In this document: in pieces, positions 16,153 to 23,011 of the stretch | Position numbering within the stretch: position 1 is the first letter of the stretch | Layout of the letters: each line of letters opens with the position of its first letter | Origin: JAVBKV01 sp031553885 | GTDB taxonomy: Bacteria > Bacteroidota > Bacteroidia > Bacteroidales > Azobacteroidaceae | Assembly: GCA_031553885.1 (NCBI GenBank) | Contig: JAVBKV010000067.1 | Location: 1-23,011 of the forward strand | DNA length: 23,011 nucleotides | Reading direction: 5' to 3' | Notes under the pieces: generated by a model | Databases searched by the model: none | The model's input: only the letters and a program-made list of their open reading frames with translations | Told to the model about the DNA's origin: nothing | Translations under genes and position numbers: made by a program

Positions 16153-17763
16153 ATGATTAGAATCCTTTCCCTTTGTGTAATCAGTCTGGTTTTATTCTCT
16201 TGTAACGGAGAAAAAAAAAATAGCTATCCATACGATTATTTGTATAAAAATCTTCCGTTTGAAATGCCGAGGGTTCAAAAGCCGGTATTTCCTTCCAATG
16301 AAGCATCTATAACCGATTTCGGAGGAGTAGGCGATGGAATAACTCTTAATACCGAAGCTTTTGACAAGGCAATGAAAGCCTTATCCGGAAAGGGTGGAGG
16401 CACATTGAAAGTTCCATATGGTGTGTGGTTTACCGGACCGATTGTTTTTCAATCCAACATCAATCTGCACCTGGAAAAAGGAGCATTGATTCTTTTCACC
16501 TCTGATTTTAATGCATATCCGTTGATCGAAACTTCATTCGAAGGTTTGGATACCCGTCGTTGCCAATCCCCGATTTACGGAAAAAATCTGGTCAATGTGG
16601 CCATTACAGGAGAAGGCGCGATCAACGGATCCGGCCATGCCTGGCGTCCGTTGAAAAAAAATAAAACAACAGAGGCGATTTGGAAGAAAATTACCTCAGG
16701 AGGAGGAATCATCAGGGAAGACGATACCTGGTTTCCTTCCGAAAGCTCCATACAAGGAAGTGAGATCAGCGAAAAGAACCTGAATGTTCCCCGCCAGGAA
16801 TTGACCGACGAACAATGGAACTCGGTGAAAGATTTCATGCGTCCGGTTATGGTGAGTTTTGTTCAGTGCAAAAATCTGTTATTGGAAGGGGTGATCTTTG
16901 AAAACTCTCCGGCCTGGAACATCCATCCGCTGATGTGTGAGAATGTCATTGTGGACGGAATCTTTGTACGTAATCCCGAATATGCACAGAACGGAGACGG
17001 TATCGATCTGGAGTCCTGCAAAAACAGTTTGATCATCAATAGTATTTTCGATGTGGGCGACGATGGAATCTGTATCAAATCAGGTAAAGACGAAGACGGT
17101 CGCCGGAGGGGAATCCCGACTGAAAATCTGATCGTCGACAACTGCAAGGTATTCAATGGTCATGGAGGTTTTGTGGTTGGCAGTGAAATGTCGGGAGGAG
17201 TAAAGAATATTTCTGTCAGAAATTGTGTATTTTTGGGCACTGATGTGGGCCTGCGTTTCAAGAGTACCCGGGGAAGAGGCGGTGTAGTGGAAAACATCTA
17301 CATTGAAAAGGTCAGTATGTTCGACATTGCTACCGAATCGTTCCTTTTTGACCTGTATTACGGGGGCAAATCGGCAGCAGAAAAATTAGCGGATAACGAT
17401 CAGGATCCGGTTGAAAATACAGTTCCTGAAGTAACCGAAAAAACACCTTCTTTCCGTAATATCTATGTGAAAGACCTGATCTCCAGAAATGCACGGAGAG
17501 CAATGTATTTCAACGGTTTACCGGAAATGAACATAACGAACATCAATGTGGAGAATGCGATTATTACTTCACAGATAGGAGCAGAATTGTCGGAATCGGA
17601 CGGTATTCAGTTCAAGAATGTGACCATTATTCCACAGAAAGGTCCGGCTTTGAAACTGAATAACGTTAAAAATTTCAATGCAACCGGTCTGCATTATCCC
17701 GAGTCCATGAAAGGGCCGGTCAGCATCAGTGGAATCAATTCTAAAAACATCAATTATGAATAA
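16153..17763 (+). CDS. GH28 polygalacturonase lipoprotein
   Basis: This 536-residue protein has a lipobox ending FSC at Cys17, followed by NGEKK, which lacks the acidic surface-export pattern and suggests the periplasmic face of the outer membrane. The GH28 beta-helix carries all catalytic blocks: NGDGID with Asp282, GDDGI with Asp303 and Asp304, NGHGG with His337, and RFKSTRGRGG with Arg368 and Lys370. The spacing of 21 residues between the first two aspartate sites equals that of characterised polygalacturonases. GH28 enzymes hydrolyse alpha-1,4-galacturonan, endo or exo. An insertion of about 60 residues (165-225) may block part of the groove, which would favour exo action; this is inference. 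It overlaps the GH105 gene by 8 bp. Confidence 0.94.
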   Translation: MIRILSLCVISLVLFSCNGEKKNSYPYDYLYKNLPFEMPRVQKPVFPSNEASITDFGGVGDGITLNTEAFDKAMKALSGKGGGTLKVPYGVWFTGPIVFQSNINLHLEKGALILFTSDFNAYPLIETSFEGLDTRRCQSPIYGKNLVNVAITGEGAINGSGHAWRPLKKNKTTEAIWKKITSGGGIIREDDTWFPSESSIQGSEISEKNLNVPRQELTDEQWNSVKDFMRPVMVSFVQCKNLLLEGVIFENSPAWNIHPLMCENVIVDGIFVRNPEYAQNGDGIDLESCKNSLIINSIFDVGDDGICIKSGKDEDGRRRGIPTENLIVDNCKVFNGHGGFVVGSEMSGGVKNISVRNCVFLGTDVGLRFKSTRGRGGVVENIYIEKVSMFDIATESFLFDLYYGGKSAAEKLADNDQDPVENTVPEVTEKTPSFRNIYVKDLISRNARRAMYFNGLPEMNITNINVENAIITSQIGAELSESDGIQFKNVTIIPQKGPALKLNNVKNFNATGLHYPESMKGPVSISGINSKNINYE

Positions 17764-18919
17764 ATTATTCATTGCCTTTTTTCTTTTGAGCGCGGTTGCC
17801 TGTACCGGACAAAAAAAAGAATCGTATGCAGTCCGGATGGCCGACTCTGAAATGAAACGCAATCCGGAATCCTGGATGCTTGATTTTTCCAAAGCTCCCA
17901 AATGGAATTACTGCCACGGATTGGTGTTACAGGCAATCGGGCAGGTTGGAGAAAAAACCGGCGATAAAAAATACTTCGATTATGTACAAAGCTATGTAGA
18001 TACCATGATCAACGATCAGGGCGCGATCCGGACTTATAAGCTTTCGAACTACAACATCGACCATGTGAATCCGGGAAAAATGCTGTTTGCAGTCTATGCA
18101 AAAACAAAAGAACCCCGTATTAAAATGGCGCTGGATACCCTGCGCAGCCAGATGCAGACGCAACCCCGTACTTCAGACGGTGGTTTCTGGCACAAAAAAA
18201 TATATCCTTACCAGATGTGGCTGGACGGATTGTACATGGGTTCTCCTTTCCTGGTCCAGTATGCTGCCACATTCAATGAGCCGGCCCTGTTTGACGACGT
18301 AGCTCATCAGATACTTACCGTGGCTAAACACACGTACGATCCTCAAACCGGATTGTACTATCACGGTTGGGACGAAAGCAAACAACAAGCCTGGGCGAAT
18401 CCGGAAACGGGACAGTCCCCGAACTTCTGGTCGCGCAGCATCGGTTGGTACCTGATGGCTATGGCCGATGTATTGGATTTCCTTCCCGAAACACACCCTC
18501 AACGGCCGGAAATTATCCGGATTTTCCAAAGTCTTTCTGTATCGTTGGAAAAGTTCCAGGACCCTGAAACTCAGTTGTGGTACCAGGTGACGGATAAAGT
18601 CGGAGCTCCCGGAAATTACCTGGAATCCTCGGCTTCAGCCATGTTTATCTATGCCTGGGCGAAAGGCGCTCAGAAAGGATACCTGGATCAGCAGTTCCTG
18701 AAGAAAGCGCAAACGGCTTACCAGCAATTCATCCGTCAATTCATTACAGAAAATCCGGATGGAACGATTACTGTTACGCAAGGCTGCGCCGTAGCCGGCC
18801 TGGGAGGTAATCCCTACCGGAGCGGAACATACGAGTATTACATCTCGGAACCGGTACGGGATAACGATCCCAAAGCTACCGGCCCCTTCATTATGGCGAG
18901 TCTTCTGCTTAATCAATGA
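17756..18919 (+). CDS. GH105 unsaturated uronyl hydrolase lipoprotein
   Basis: I place the start at the ATG at 17756 (387 residues), because it gives a clean lipoprotein signal 'MNKLFIAFFLLSAVAC' with Cys16. The earlier in-frame ATG at 17729 adds nine residues and destroys it. The (alpha/alpha)6 fold is evident from 'DGGFWHKKIYPYQMWLDGLYMG' (read as GGFWHKKIYPYQMWLDGLY), in which Asp157 is the likely catalytic acid, and from 'YYHGWDE' (201-207) and 'FWSRSIGWY' (224-232). Family members hydrate and release 4,5-unsaturated galacturonic acid from oligomers left by lyases, which suits the two PL1 modules here. The start overlaps the GH28 stop (ATGAATAA), indicating translational coupling. The post-cysteine TGQKK suggests a periplasmic location. 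Confidence 0.93.
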   Translation: MNKLFIAFFLLSAVACTGQKKESYAVRMADSEMKRNPESWMLDFSKAPKWNYCHGLVLQAIGQVGEKTGDKKYFDYVQSYVDTMINDQGAIRTYKLSNYNIDHVNPGKMLFAVYAKTKEPRIKMALDTLRSQMQTQPRTSDGGFWHKKIYPYQMWLDGLYMGSPFLVQYAATFNEPALFDDVAHQILTVAKHTYDPQTGLYYHGWDESKQQAWANPETGQSPNFWSRSIGWYLMAMADVLDFLPETHPQRPEIIRIFQSLSVSLEKFQDPETQLWYQVTDKVGAPGNYLESSASAMFIYAWAKGAQKGYLDQQFLKKAQTAYQQFIRQFITENPDGTITVTQGCAVAGLGGNPYRSGTYEYYISEPVRDNDPKATGPFIMASLLLNQ

Positions 18920-18925
18920 CACCGC

Positions 18926-19087
18926 TTATCCCCCTCTGGAGGGGGCAGGGGGAGGATCTGGCTAAGAACTGAAAACTAAGAACTGAAAACTAAGAACTAA
19001 GAATTAAAAATTTATTTGGATATTCACTTGAGTTCGTATTATCAAAAGGCGGAATATCCTCCCCCTGCCCCCTCCAGAGGGGGATAA
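18926..19087. repeat. 162-bp inverted-repeat element within the PUL
   Basis: Positions 18926-18957 and 19056-19087 are perfect reverse complements over 32 bp, built of C5, TCTGGA, G5, CA, G5, AGGAT blocks. Each arm also contains its own small palindrome CCCCCTC-TG-GAGGGGG. The 98-bp interior holds two copies of CTAAGAACTGAAAA (18962-18975, 18976-18989) and a partial third copy running into CTAAGAATT. It contains no gene. It sits 6 bp after the GH105 stop and 30 bp before the next ATG. It resembles a small non-autonomous mobile element or a genome-dispersed intergenic repeat. In RNA it would form a very stable hairpin between two genes of one operon. Confidence 0.85.
18962..19005 (+). repeat. 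Tandem repeat inside the inverted-repeat element
   Basis: Two exact 14-bp copies of CTAAGAACTGAAAA are followed by a degenerate copy CTAAGAA-CTAAGAATT. The copies are contiguous with no spacers, so this is not a CRISPR array. Confidence 0.8.
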
Positions 19088-19117
19088 AGGGAATAACTAC
19101 ATGACATACATTAGACA

Positions 19118-22100
19118 ATGAAAAAAAGAGTTCTTCCGATAATCAGGTATTGTTTTTTCTTCGTATTAATCTCGTTGTTCATTGCTGCCAAACAACGGCC
19201 TGTACATATTTTCATGGCCGGAGATTCGACCATGGCCGATAAAACCTTGTACCGGTCGACGGCTGATCCTAAAACCGGAGAGATGGTCCCGGATACCTGG
19301 CCGGAAAGAGGCTGGGGTCAACTTCTTCCCGACTTTTTCGGAAATGACATCGTCATCGATAACCGGGCCAAAAACGGAAGGAGCACCCGTACCTTTATTT
19401 CGGAAGGATTATGGGATCAACTGATCTCGGATGTACAACCGGGCGACTATGTAGTGATCCAGTTCGGGCACAACGACGAATCCCAAAACAAATCGGATCG
19501 CTATACCCCTCCCGCTGATTATCAGAAAAACCTGGAGCGTTTTATCGATGAAGTCCTGGCAAAAAAAGCGACCCCGATTCTTTGTACACCGGTAGTGCGG
19601 AGAAAATTTGACAAGGAAGGTAAACTGGAAGATACACACGGAGAATATCCTGATATCGTAAAAAAAGTTGCTAAAGAAAAGAAAGTTACACTGGTTGATC
19701 TGTACGGAAAAACCTGGGAGTTACTCAGCAAAGAAGGAGAAGAAAATTCGAAAAAATTATTTATGCATGTGCCTCCGGGTATTAACCGGAATTTTCCGGA
19801 AGGAATTACCGATAATACGCATTTCAATGAAAACGGAGCAAAAGCAGTAGCCGGATTCTTTGTCGGGGGCTTGAAAGAGCAGAAAATCAAGGGACTGGTT
19901 CAGGAATTGAAAGAGAATGTTCCTCCTTATGTTTCCCAGGTTTGGGTTTCGGATTTGGGTAATGGTCAATACAAAAATCCGGTATTGTATGCCGACTATT
20001 CGGATCCGGATGCCTGCCGGGTTGGAAATGATTTTTACATGACTTCTTCCAGTTTCAATTGCGTGCCGGGACTTCCGATCCTGCATTCGAATGACCTGGT
20101 CAACTGGAAAATTATCAATTATGCCATCCCCCGCCTGACGCCGGAGACTGAATTCAATCAACCTCAGCATGGTAATGGAGTCTGGGCACCCTCTATCCGT
20201 TATCACGATGGGGAATATTTTATTTATTATGGTGATCCTGATTATGGAGTCTACATGACCAAAACCCGGAATCCTGCCGGTGAGTGGTCTCCTCTGACAC
20301 TGGTCAAAGCAGGAAAGGGGCTGATCGATGCTTGTCCGCTGTGGGATGATGACGGGCAATGTTACCTGGTGCATGCTTACGCGGGTAGCCGTGCCGGAAT
20401 TAAAAGCGTGATTGCTGTTACCTGCCTGACTCCCGACGGAAAAAAAGCAGTCGGAGAAAGCCGTATTATCTACGACGGACACGAATTGGACGAAACCATT
20501 GAGGGTCCTAAATTTTACAAACGCAACGGTTATTACTATATTTTTGCACCTGCCGGAGGGGTTCCTACCGGTTGGCAAACAGTTCTCCGGTCCAAAAACA
20601 TCTGGGGACCTTATGAACGGAAAGTCGTACTGGCTCAGGGGAAATCTCCGGTCAACGGACCCCACCAGGGTGCCTGGGTAAATACTCCAAAAGGAGAGGA
20701 TTGGTTCCTGCATTTTCAGGATACTTATGCCTACGGACGGGTGGTACACCTGCAGCCCATGGTCTGGAAAAACGACTGGCCGGTGATTGGGGAGGACAAG
20801 AATGGCGACGGTTGCGGAGAACCGGTACAGACATTCAAAAAGCCCGATGTAGGAAAAACTTATCCGGTAAGTACTCCGGCAGAAAGTGATGAATTCAATA
20901 CAAATCAACTGGGATTACAATGGCAGTGGCATGCCAATCCGCAAAACGGATGGTATTATGCCGATGCAGAAAAAAGCGCTATTCGCTTGTTTTCCGTGCC
21001 GGTTCCTGATCATTACCAAAGTCTTTGGAATGTTCCCAATTTATTGCTTCAGAAGACTCCTGCCCGTGCGTTTACAGCGACTATGAAGCTCGATTTTCAA
21101 CCCAGCAGCAAAATCCAGGGGGAACGTACCGGACTGCTTGTCATGGGCCTGAATTATGCCCTGCTTTCATTGGAAAACACCAAAACAGGTTGGGTATTGT
21201 CGCAAAACGAATGCTTGCAAGCCGACAAGGGAGGAAAAGAAAAAGTAAACGCTTTTGTCAATCTACCGAAAGGAACCGTCTATTTAAGGGTTCAGGTGAA
21301 AGACAACGCCACCTGTCGGTTCAGCTACAGTACAGACGGTAACCAGTTCAGAAACCTGGGAAGCGAATTTACCCTGAAAGAAGGAAAGTGGATCGGAGCC
21401 AAGGTAGGTACTTTCTGTACCCGTCCGGTTAAAAATAATGATGGAGGATATGCCGATATCGACTGGTTCCGTATCGAAGATAAAACGTTCGCTTTTCCCG
21501 GTGCTGAAGGAGCAGGTATGTTCACCTCCGGTGGACGGGGAGGGAATGTCTATTTCGTCACTTCGTTAGAGGACACGCTGACTGGTGACAAAAAGACCCG
21601 GGAAGGTACCCTGCGCTGGTGCCTGAAACAACCGGGTCCTCGTACGGTTTTATTCCGTACCGCCGGAATTATCCGGTTAAAATCAGACCTGGAAATACCG
21701 TCCAATACAACTATAGCCGGACAATCGGCTCCGGGTGACGGGATCTGTATAGCCGATAATGTGGTAAGACTTAGTGGCGATAACATCATTGTCCGTTACA
21801 TGCGTTTCCGACTGGGAGATCTGACCAAAGTGGTGGACGATGCTTTTAATGGTAAAGGACGAAAGAATGTAATGATCGATCATTGTTCCGTGAGTTGGAG
21901 TACCGATGAATGTGCCTCGTTTTACGACAATGAAAATTTTACCATGCAGTGGTGTCTCATCTCCGAAAGCCTGAGAAAGTCTGTACATAACAAGGGAATG
22001 CATGGTTACGGAGCGATCTGGGGAGGGCGTACCGCCTCTTTCCATCATAACCTGTTTGCACACCACGACAGCCGCAATCCGCGGATGTGCGGAAGCCGGT

Positions 22101-22798
22101 ATTCCAACCGGCCGGATTTGGAGCTGGTCGATTTCCGGAACAATGTCATGTATAACTGGGGATCCAACAGTGCTTATGCCGGAGAGGGCGGACGGTACAA
22201 CCTGGTCAATAATTACTACAAAGCAGGGGCTGCCTCCAATAATACCGATCGTATTTTTCAACCCAATGCCGACGATGGTACCAACAAACAGGTAGCCGGA
22301 GTCTGGGGAATTTTTTATGTCAATGGAAACTACGTTTGCAATCACCCGGATGTAACAACAGATAACTGGTTGGGTATTCATCCGAATCCCAAAAATAAAA
22401 ACAAAGAGGAAATCCGTTCCAAAACAGAATTTATCCTGCCTTTCATTCAAACCGATCCCGCAGAGAAAGCGTATGAAAAGGTATTGAATTACGCTGGAGC
22501 GAGTTTCAAACGTGACCAGACGGATACCCGTATCATTCGTGAAACCCGGGAAGGACTAGCTCCCATGCGTACTTCCGGAGAGCATTCCAAACCCGGTCTC
22601 ATTGATTCTCAAAACGATGTTGGCGGTTGGGAAAATTATACTTTCAATCCTTCCTCCCTGCCGGTGGATAATGACCGGGACGGGATTCCCGATCAGTGGC
22701 TTTCGTCCCGTTATCCGGGTAAAACAGCGACCGACCGGAACGAAGAAGGGTATACTTATTTAGAAGTTTATTTGAATTCACTGCTTCAAACCAACTAA
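19118..22798 (+). CDS. Trimodular CE12 esterase - GH43 glycosidase - PL1 pectate lyase
   Basis: The product has 1226 residues. After a signal peptide (about 1-24, no lipobox), residues 28-265 form an SGNH esterase like CE12: GDS with Ser37, N86-G87, GHND (117-120) and the dyad Asp232/His235 in DNTH. Residues 285-575 form a five-bladed GH43 propeller with Asp296 (SDPD), Asp404 (GLIDACPLW) and Glu462 (IEGPKF) as the probable base, pKa modulator and acid. Residues 580-788 are the beta-sandwich that often follows GH43 domains. Residues 789-1226 are a PL1 lyase ('FAFPGAEGAG', 'MIDHCSVSWSTDE', 'HHDSRNPR' with Arg986). The PL1 starts directly after the sandwich with no linker. The predicted roles are deacetylation, release of an arabinose or xylose branch, and backbone cleavage. 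It has no T9SS tail, unlike the other PL1. It is probably periplasmic or secreted. Confidence 0.9.
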   Translation: MKKRVLPIIRYCFFFVLISLFIAAKQRPVHIFMAGDSTMADKTLYRSTADPKTGEMVPDTWPERGWGQLLPDFFGNDIVIDNRAKNGRSTRTFISEGLWDQLISDVQPGDYVVIQFGHNDESQNKSDRYTPPADYQKNLERFIDEVLAKKATPILCTPVVRRKFDKEGKLEDTHGEYPDIVKKVAKEKKVTLVDLYGKTWELLSKEGEENSKKLFMHVPPGINRNFPEGITDNTHFNENGAKAVAGFFVGGLKEQKIKGLVQELKENVPPYVSQVWVSDLGNGQYKNPVLYADYSDPDACRVGNDFYMTSSSFNCVPGLPILHSNDLVNWKIINYAIPRLTPETEFNQPQHGNGVWAPSIRYHDGEYFIYYGDPDYGVYMTKTRNPAGEWSPLTLVKAGKGLIDACPLWDDDGQCYLVHAYAGSRAGIKSVIAVTCLTPDGKKAVGESRIIYDGHELDETIEGPKFYKRNGYYYIFAPAGGVPTGWQTVLRSKNIWGPYERKVVLAQGKSPVNGPHQGAWVNTPKGEDWFLHFQDTYAYGRVVHLQPMVWKNDWPVIGEDKNGDGCGEPVQTFKKPDVGKTYPVSTPAESDEFNTNQLGLQWQWHANPQNGWYYADAEKSAIRLFSVPVPDHYQSLWNVPNLLLQKTPARAFTATMKLDFQPSSKIQGERTGLLVMGLNYALLSLENTKTGWVLSQNECLQADKGGKEKVNAFVNLPKGTVYLRVQVKDNATCRFSYSTDGNQFRNLGSEFTLKEGKWIGAKVGTFCTRPVKNNDGGYADIDWFRIEDKTFAFPGAEGAGMFTSGGRGGNVYFVTSLEDTLTGDKKTREGTLRWCLKQPGPRTVLFRTAGIIRLKSDLEIPSNTTIAGQSAPGDGICIADNVVRLSGDNIIVRYMRFRLGDLTKVVDDAFNGKGRKNVMIDHCSVSWSTDECASFYDNENFTMQWCLISESLRKSVHNKGMHGYGAIWGGRTASFHHNLFAHHDSRNPRMCGSRYSNRPDLELVDFRNNVMYNWGSNSAYAGEGGRYNLVNNYYKAGAASNNTDRIFQPNADDGTNKQVAGVWGIFYVNGNYVCNHPDVTTDNWLGIHPNPKNKNKEEIRSKTEFILPFIQTDPAEKAYEKVLNYAGASFKRDQTDTRIIRETREGLAPMRTSGEHSKPGLIDSQNDVGGWENYTFNPSSLPVDNDRDGIPDQWLSSRYPGKTATDRNEEGYTYLEVYLNSLLQTN

Positions 22799-22828
22799 AT
22801 AAAAACGTAAATTTCCTTTTTGAAGATT

Positions 22829-22871
22829 GCAAGTCAGAGACTTGCTTTTAATGCAGCGTAGACTCTGTCTA
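22829..22871 (+). terminator. Paired hairpins after the PUL, possible terminator or repeat
   Basis: GCAAGTC at 22829-22835 pairs with GACTTGC at 22839-22845 around an AGA loop and is followed by TTTT, which fits an intrinsic terminator 30 bp after the last PUL stop. A second hairpin, TAGAC at 22859-22863 and GTCTA at 22867-22871 with a TCT loop, follows 13 bp later. The pairing of two short stems with three-base loops also resembles REP-like or IS200/IS605 end structures. Confidence 0.55.
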
Positions 22872-22896
22872 GGCTCATTCGCTCAATAAAAAAGAC

Positions 22897-22933
22897 AATC
22901 CCAACCGATTCATTATGAATTAGTTGGGATTTT
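22897..22933. terminator. Long hairpin, likely bidirectional terminator
   Basis: AATCCCAAC at 22897-22905 pairs exactly with GTTGGGATT at 22923-22931. Inside, ATTCAT (22908-22913) pairs with ATGAAT (22915-22920). A T-run TTTT on the plus strand (22930-22933) and AAAAAAG before the stem on the other side fit termination in either direction. It may also mark the outer end of a mobile element to the right. Confidence 0.5.
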
Positions 22934-22936
22934 GTG

Positions 22937-22944
22937 TATCTTTG
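22937..22944 (+). promoter_or_regulatory. Putative -7 promoter box at the right edge
   Basis: TATCTTTG matches TAnnTTTG and lies 62 bases before an ATG at 23007. It is immediately after the hairpin at 22897-22933, the layout expected for a new transcription unit that begins beyond the PUL. Confidence 0.4.
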
Positions 22945-23006
22945 TTTGTCCCCCGATAATAGGGTTTCGAGGCCAAAAACGGGGAAATCACGCTAAAAAA
23001 TACAGC

Positions 23007-23011
23007 ATGAA
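23007..23011 (+). CDS. Possible start of the next gene, cut by the window edge
   Basis: The window ends in ATGAA, preceded by an AT-rich stretch and a predicted promoter box. Only the start codon and part of the second codon are visible, so no product can be named. Confidence 0.2.

Noticed and set aside
17729..17755. Upstream ATG giving GH105 nine extra residues
   Set aside because: The ATG at 17756 yields a proper lipoprotein signal and a typical stop-start overlap with GH28.
18962..19005. Short repeats resembling the beginning of a CRISPR array
   Set aside because: The copies are directly adjacent, 14 bp long and without spacers.
19101..19121. Six-codon frame overlapping the start of the trimodular gene (ATG ... 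CAATGA)
   Set aside because: It is too short to separate from chance. It is noted only because its stop overlaps the ATG.
19757..20908. Long open frame of 383 codons on the minus strand
   Set aside because: It lies wholly antisense to the GH43/CE12 coding region, shows no family features, and its composition fits a codon-bias shadow.
21683..22450. Minus-strand frame of 255 codons opposite the PL1 module
   Set aside because: It is antisense to a well supported PL1 domain. A similar shadow frame appears opposite the other PL1 gene, which shows that it follows from the codon use of the conserved region.

Overview
The window looks like a chromosomal segment of a member of the Bacteroidota, most likely the order Bacteroidales. 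The reasons are a SusC/SusD pair, lipoprotein signals followed by acidic residues, -7 promoter boxes of the Bacteroidetes form TAnnTTTG, AT-rich leaders without clear Shine-Dalgarno sites, and a type IX secretion (T9SS) sorting tail on one enzyme. The genus cannot be fixed from sequence alone.

Left part (1-7258), housekeeping and stress genes. The left edge holds the 5' end of an IS200/IS605-type transposase gene (minus strand) with a paired-hairpin block upstream. Next come a large AsmA-family envelope protein (minus), a three-gene plus-strand operon (VOC/PhnB-like, SRPBCC/AHSA1-like, DUF1801-like) with an 11-bp inverted repeat in its leader, and a convergent minus-strand pair of a nitroreductase and an EFR1-type flavodoxin/ferredoxin protein that overlap by GTGA. 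A small ferritin-like protein (minus) with a strong terminator closes this part.

Right part (about 7420-22800), a pectin polysaccharide utilization locus (PUL), all on the plus strand: promoter and leader with a possible 40-codon small ORF, SusC-like transporter, SusD-like binding lipoprotein, a DUF5123/DUF4957-like surface lipoprotein, PL1 pectate lyase with a T9SS tail, GH28 polygalacturonase lipoprotein, GH105 unsaturated uronyl hydrolase lipoprotein, then a 162-bp inverted-repeat element, and finally a 1226-residue protein that joins a CE12 esterase, a GH43 glycosidase with its beta-sandwich and a second PL1 lyase. Spacings are 20, 25, 9 and 19 bp plus one 8-bp overlap, so the first six genes look like one operon. 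The trimodular gene is separated from them by the repeat element.

Working model (inference): surface lyase, SusD and the DUF5123-like lipoprotein capture and cut homogalacturonan. SusC imports oligomers. GH28 trims saturated ends and GH105 removes the 4,5-unsaturated uronic acid left by the lyases. The trimodular enzyme deacetylates, removes a side-chain pentose and cuts the backbone in one polypeptide. No PUL regulator (hybrid two-component system, ECF sigma or SARP-like) is visible in the window.

The best leads for something new are the CE12-GH43-PL1 fusion, a 71-bp tract of identical DNA shared by the two PL1 modules (probable gene conversion), and the 32-bp perfect inverted-repeat element inside the PUL. 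I see no CRISPR array, tRNA, rRNA or obvious defence system.
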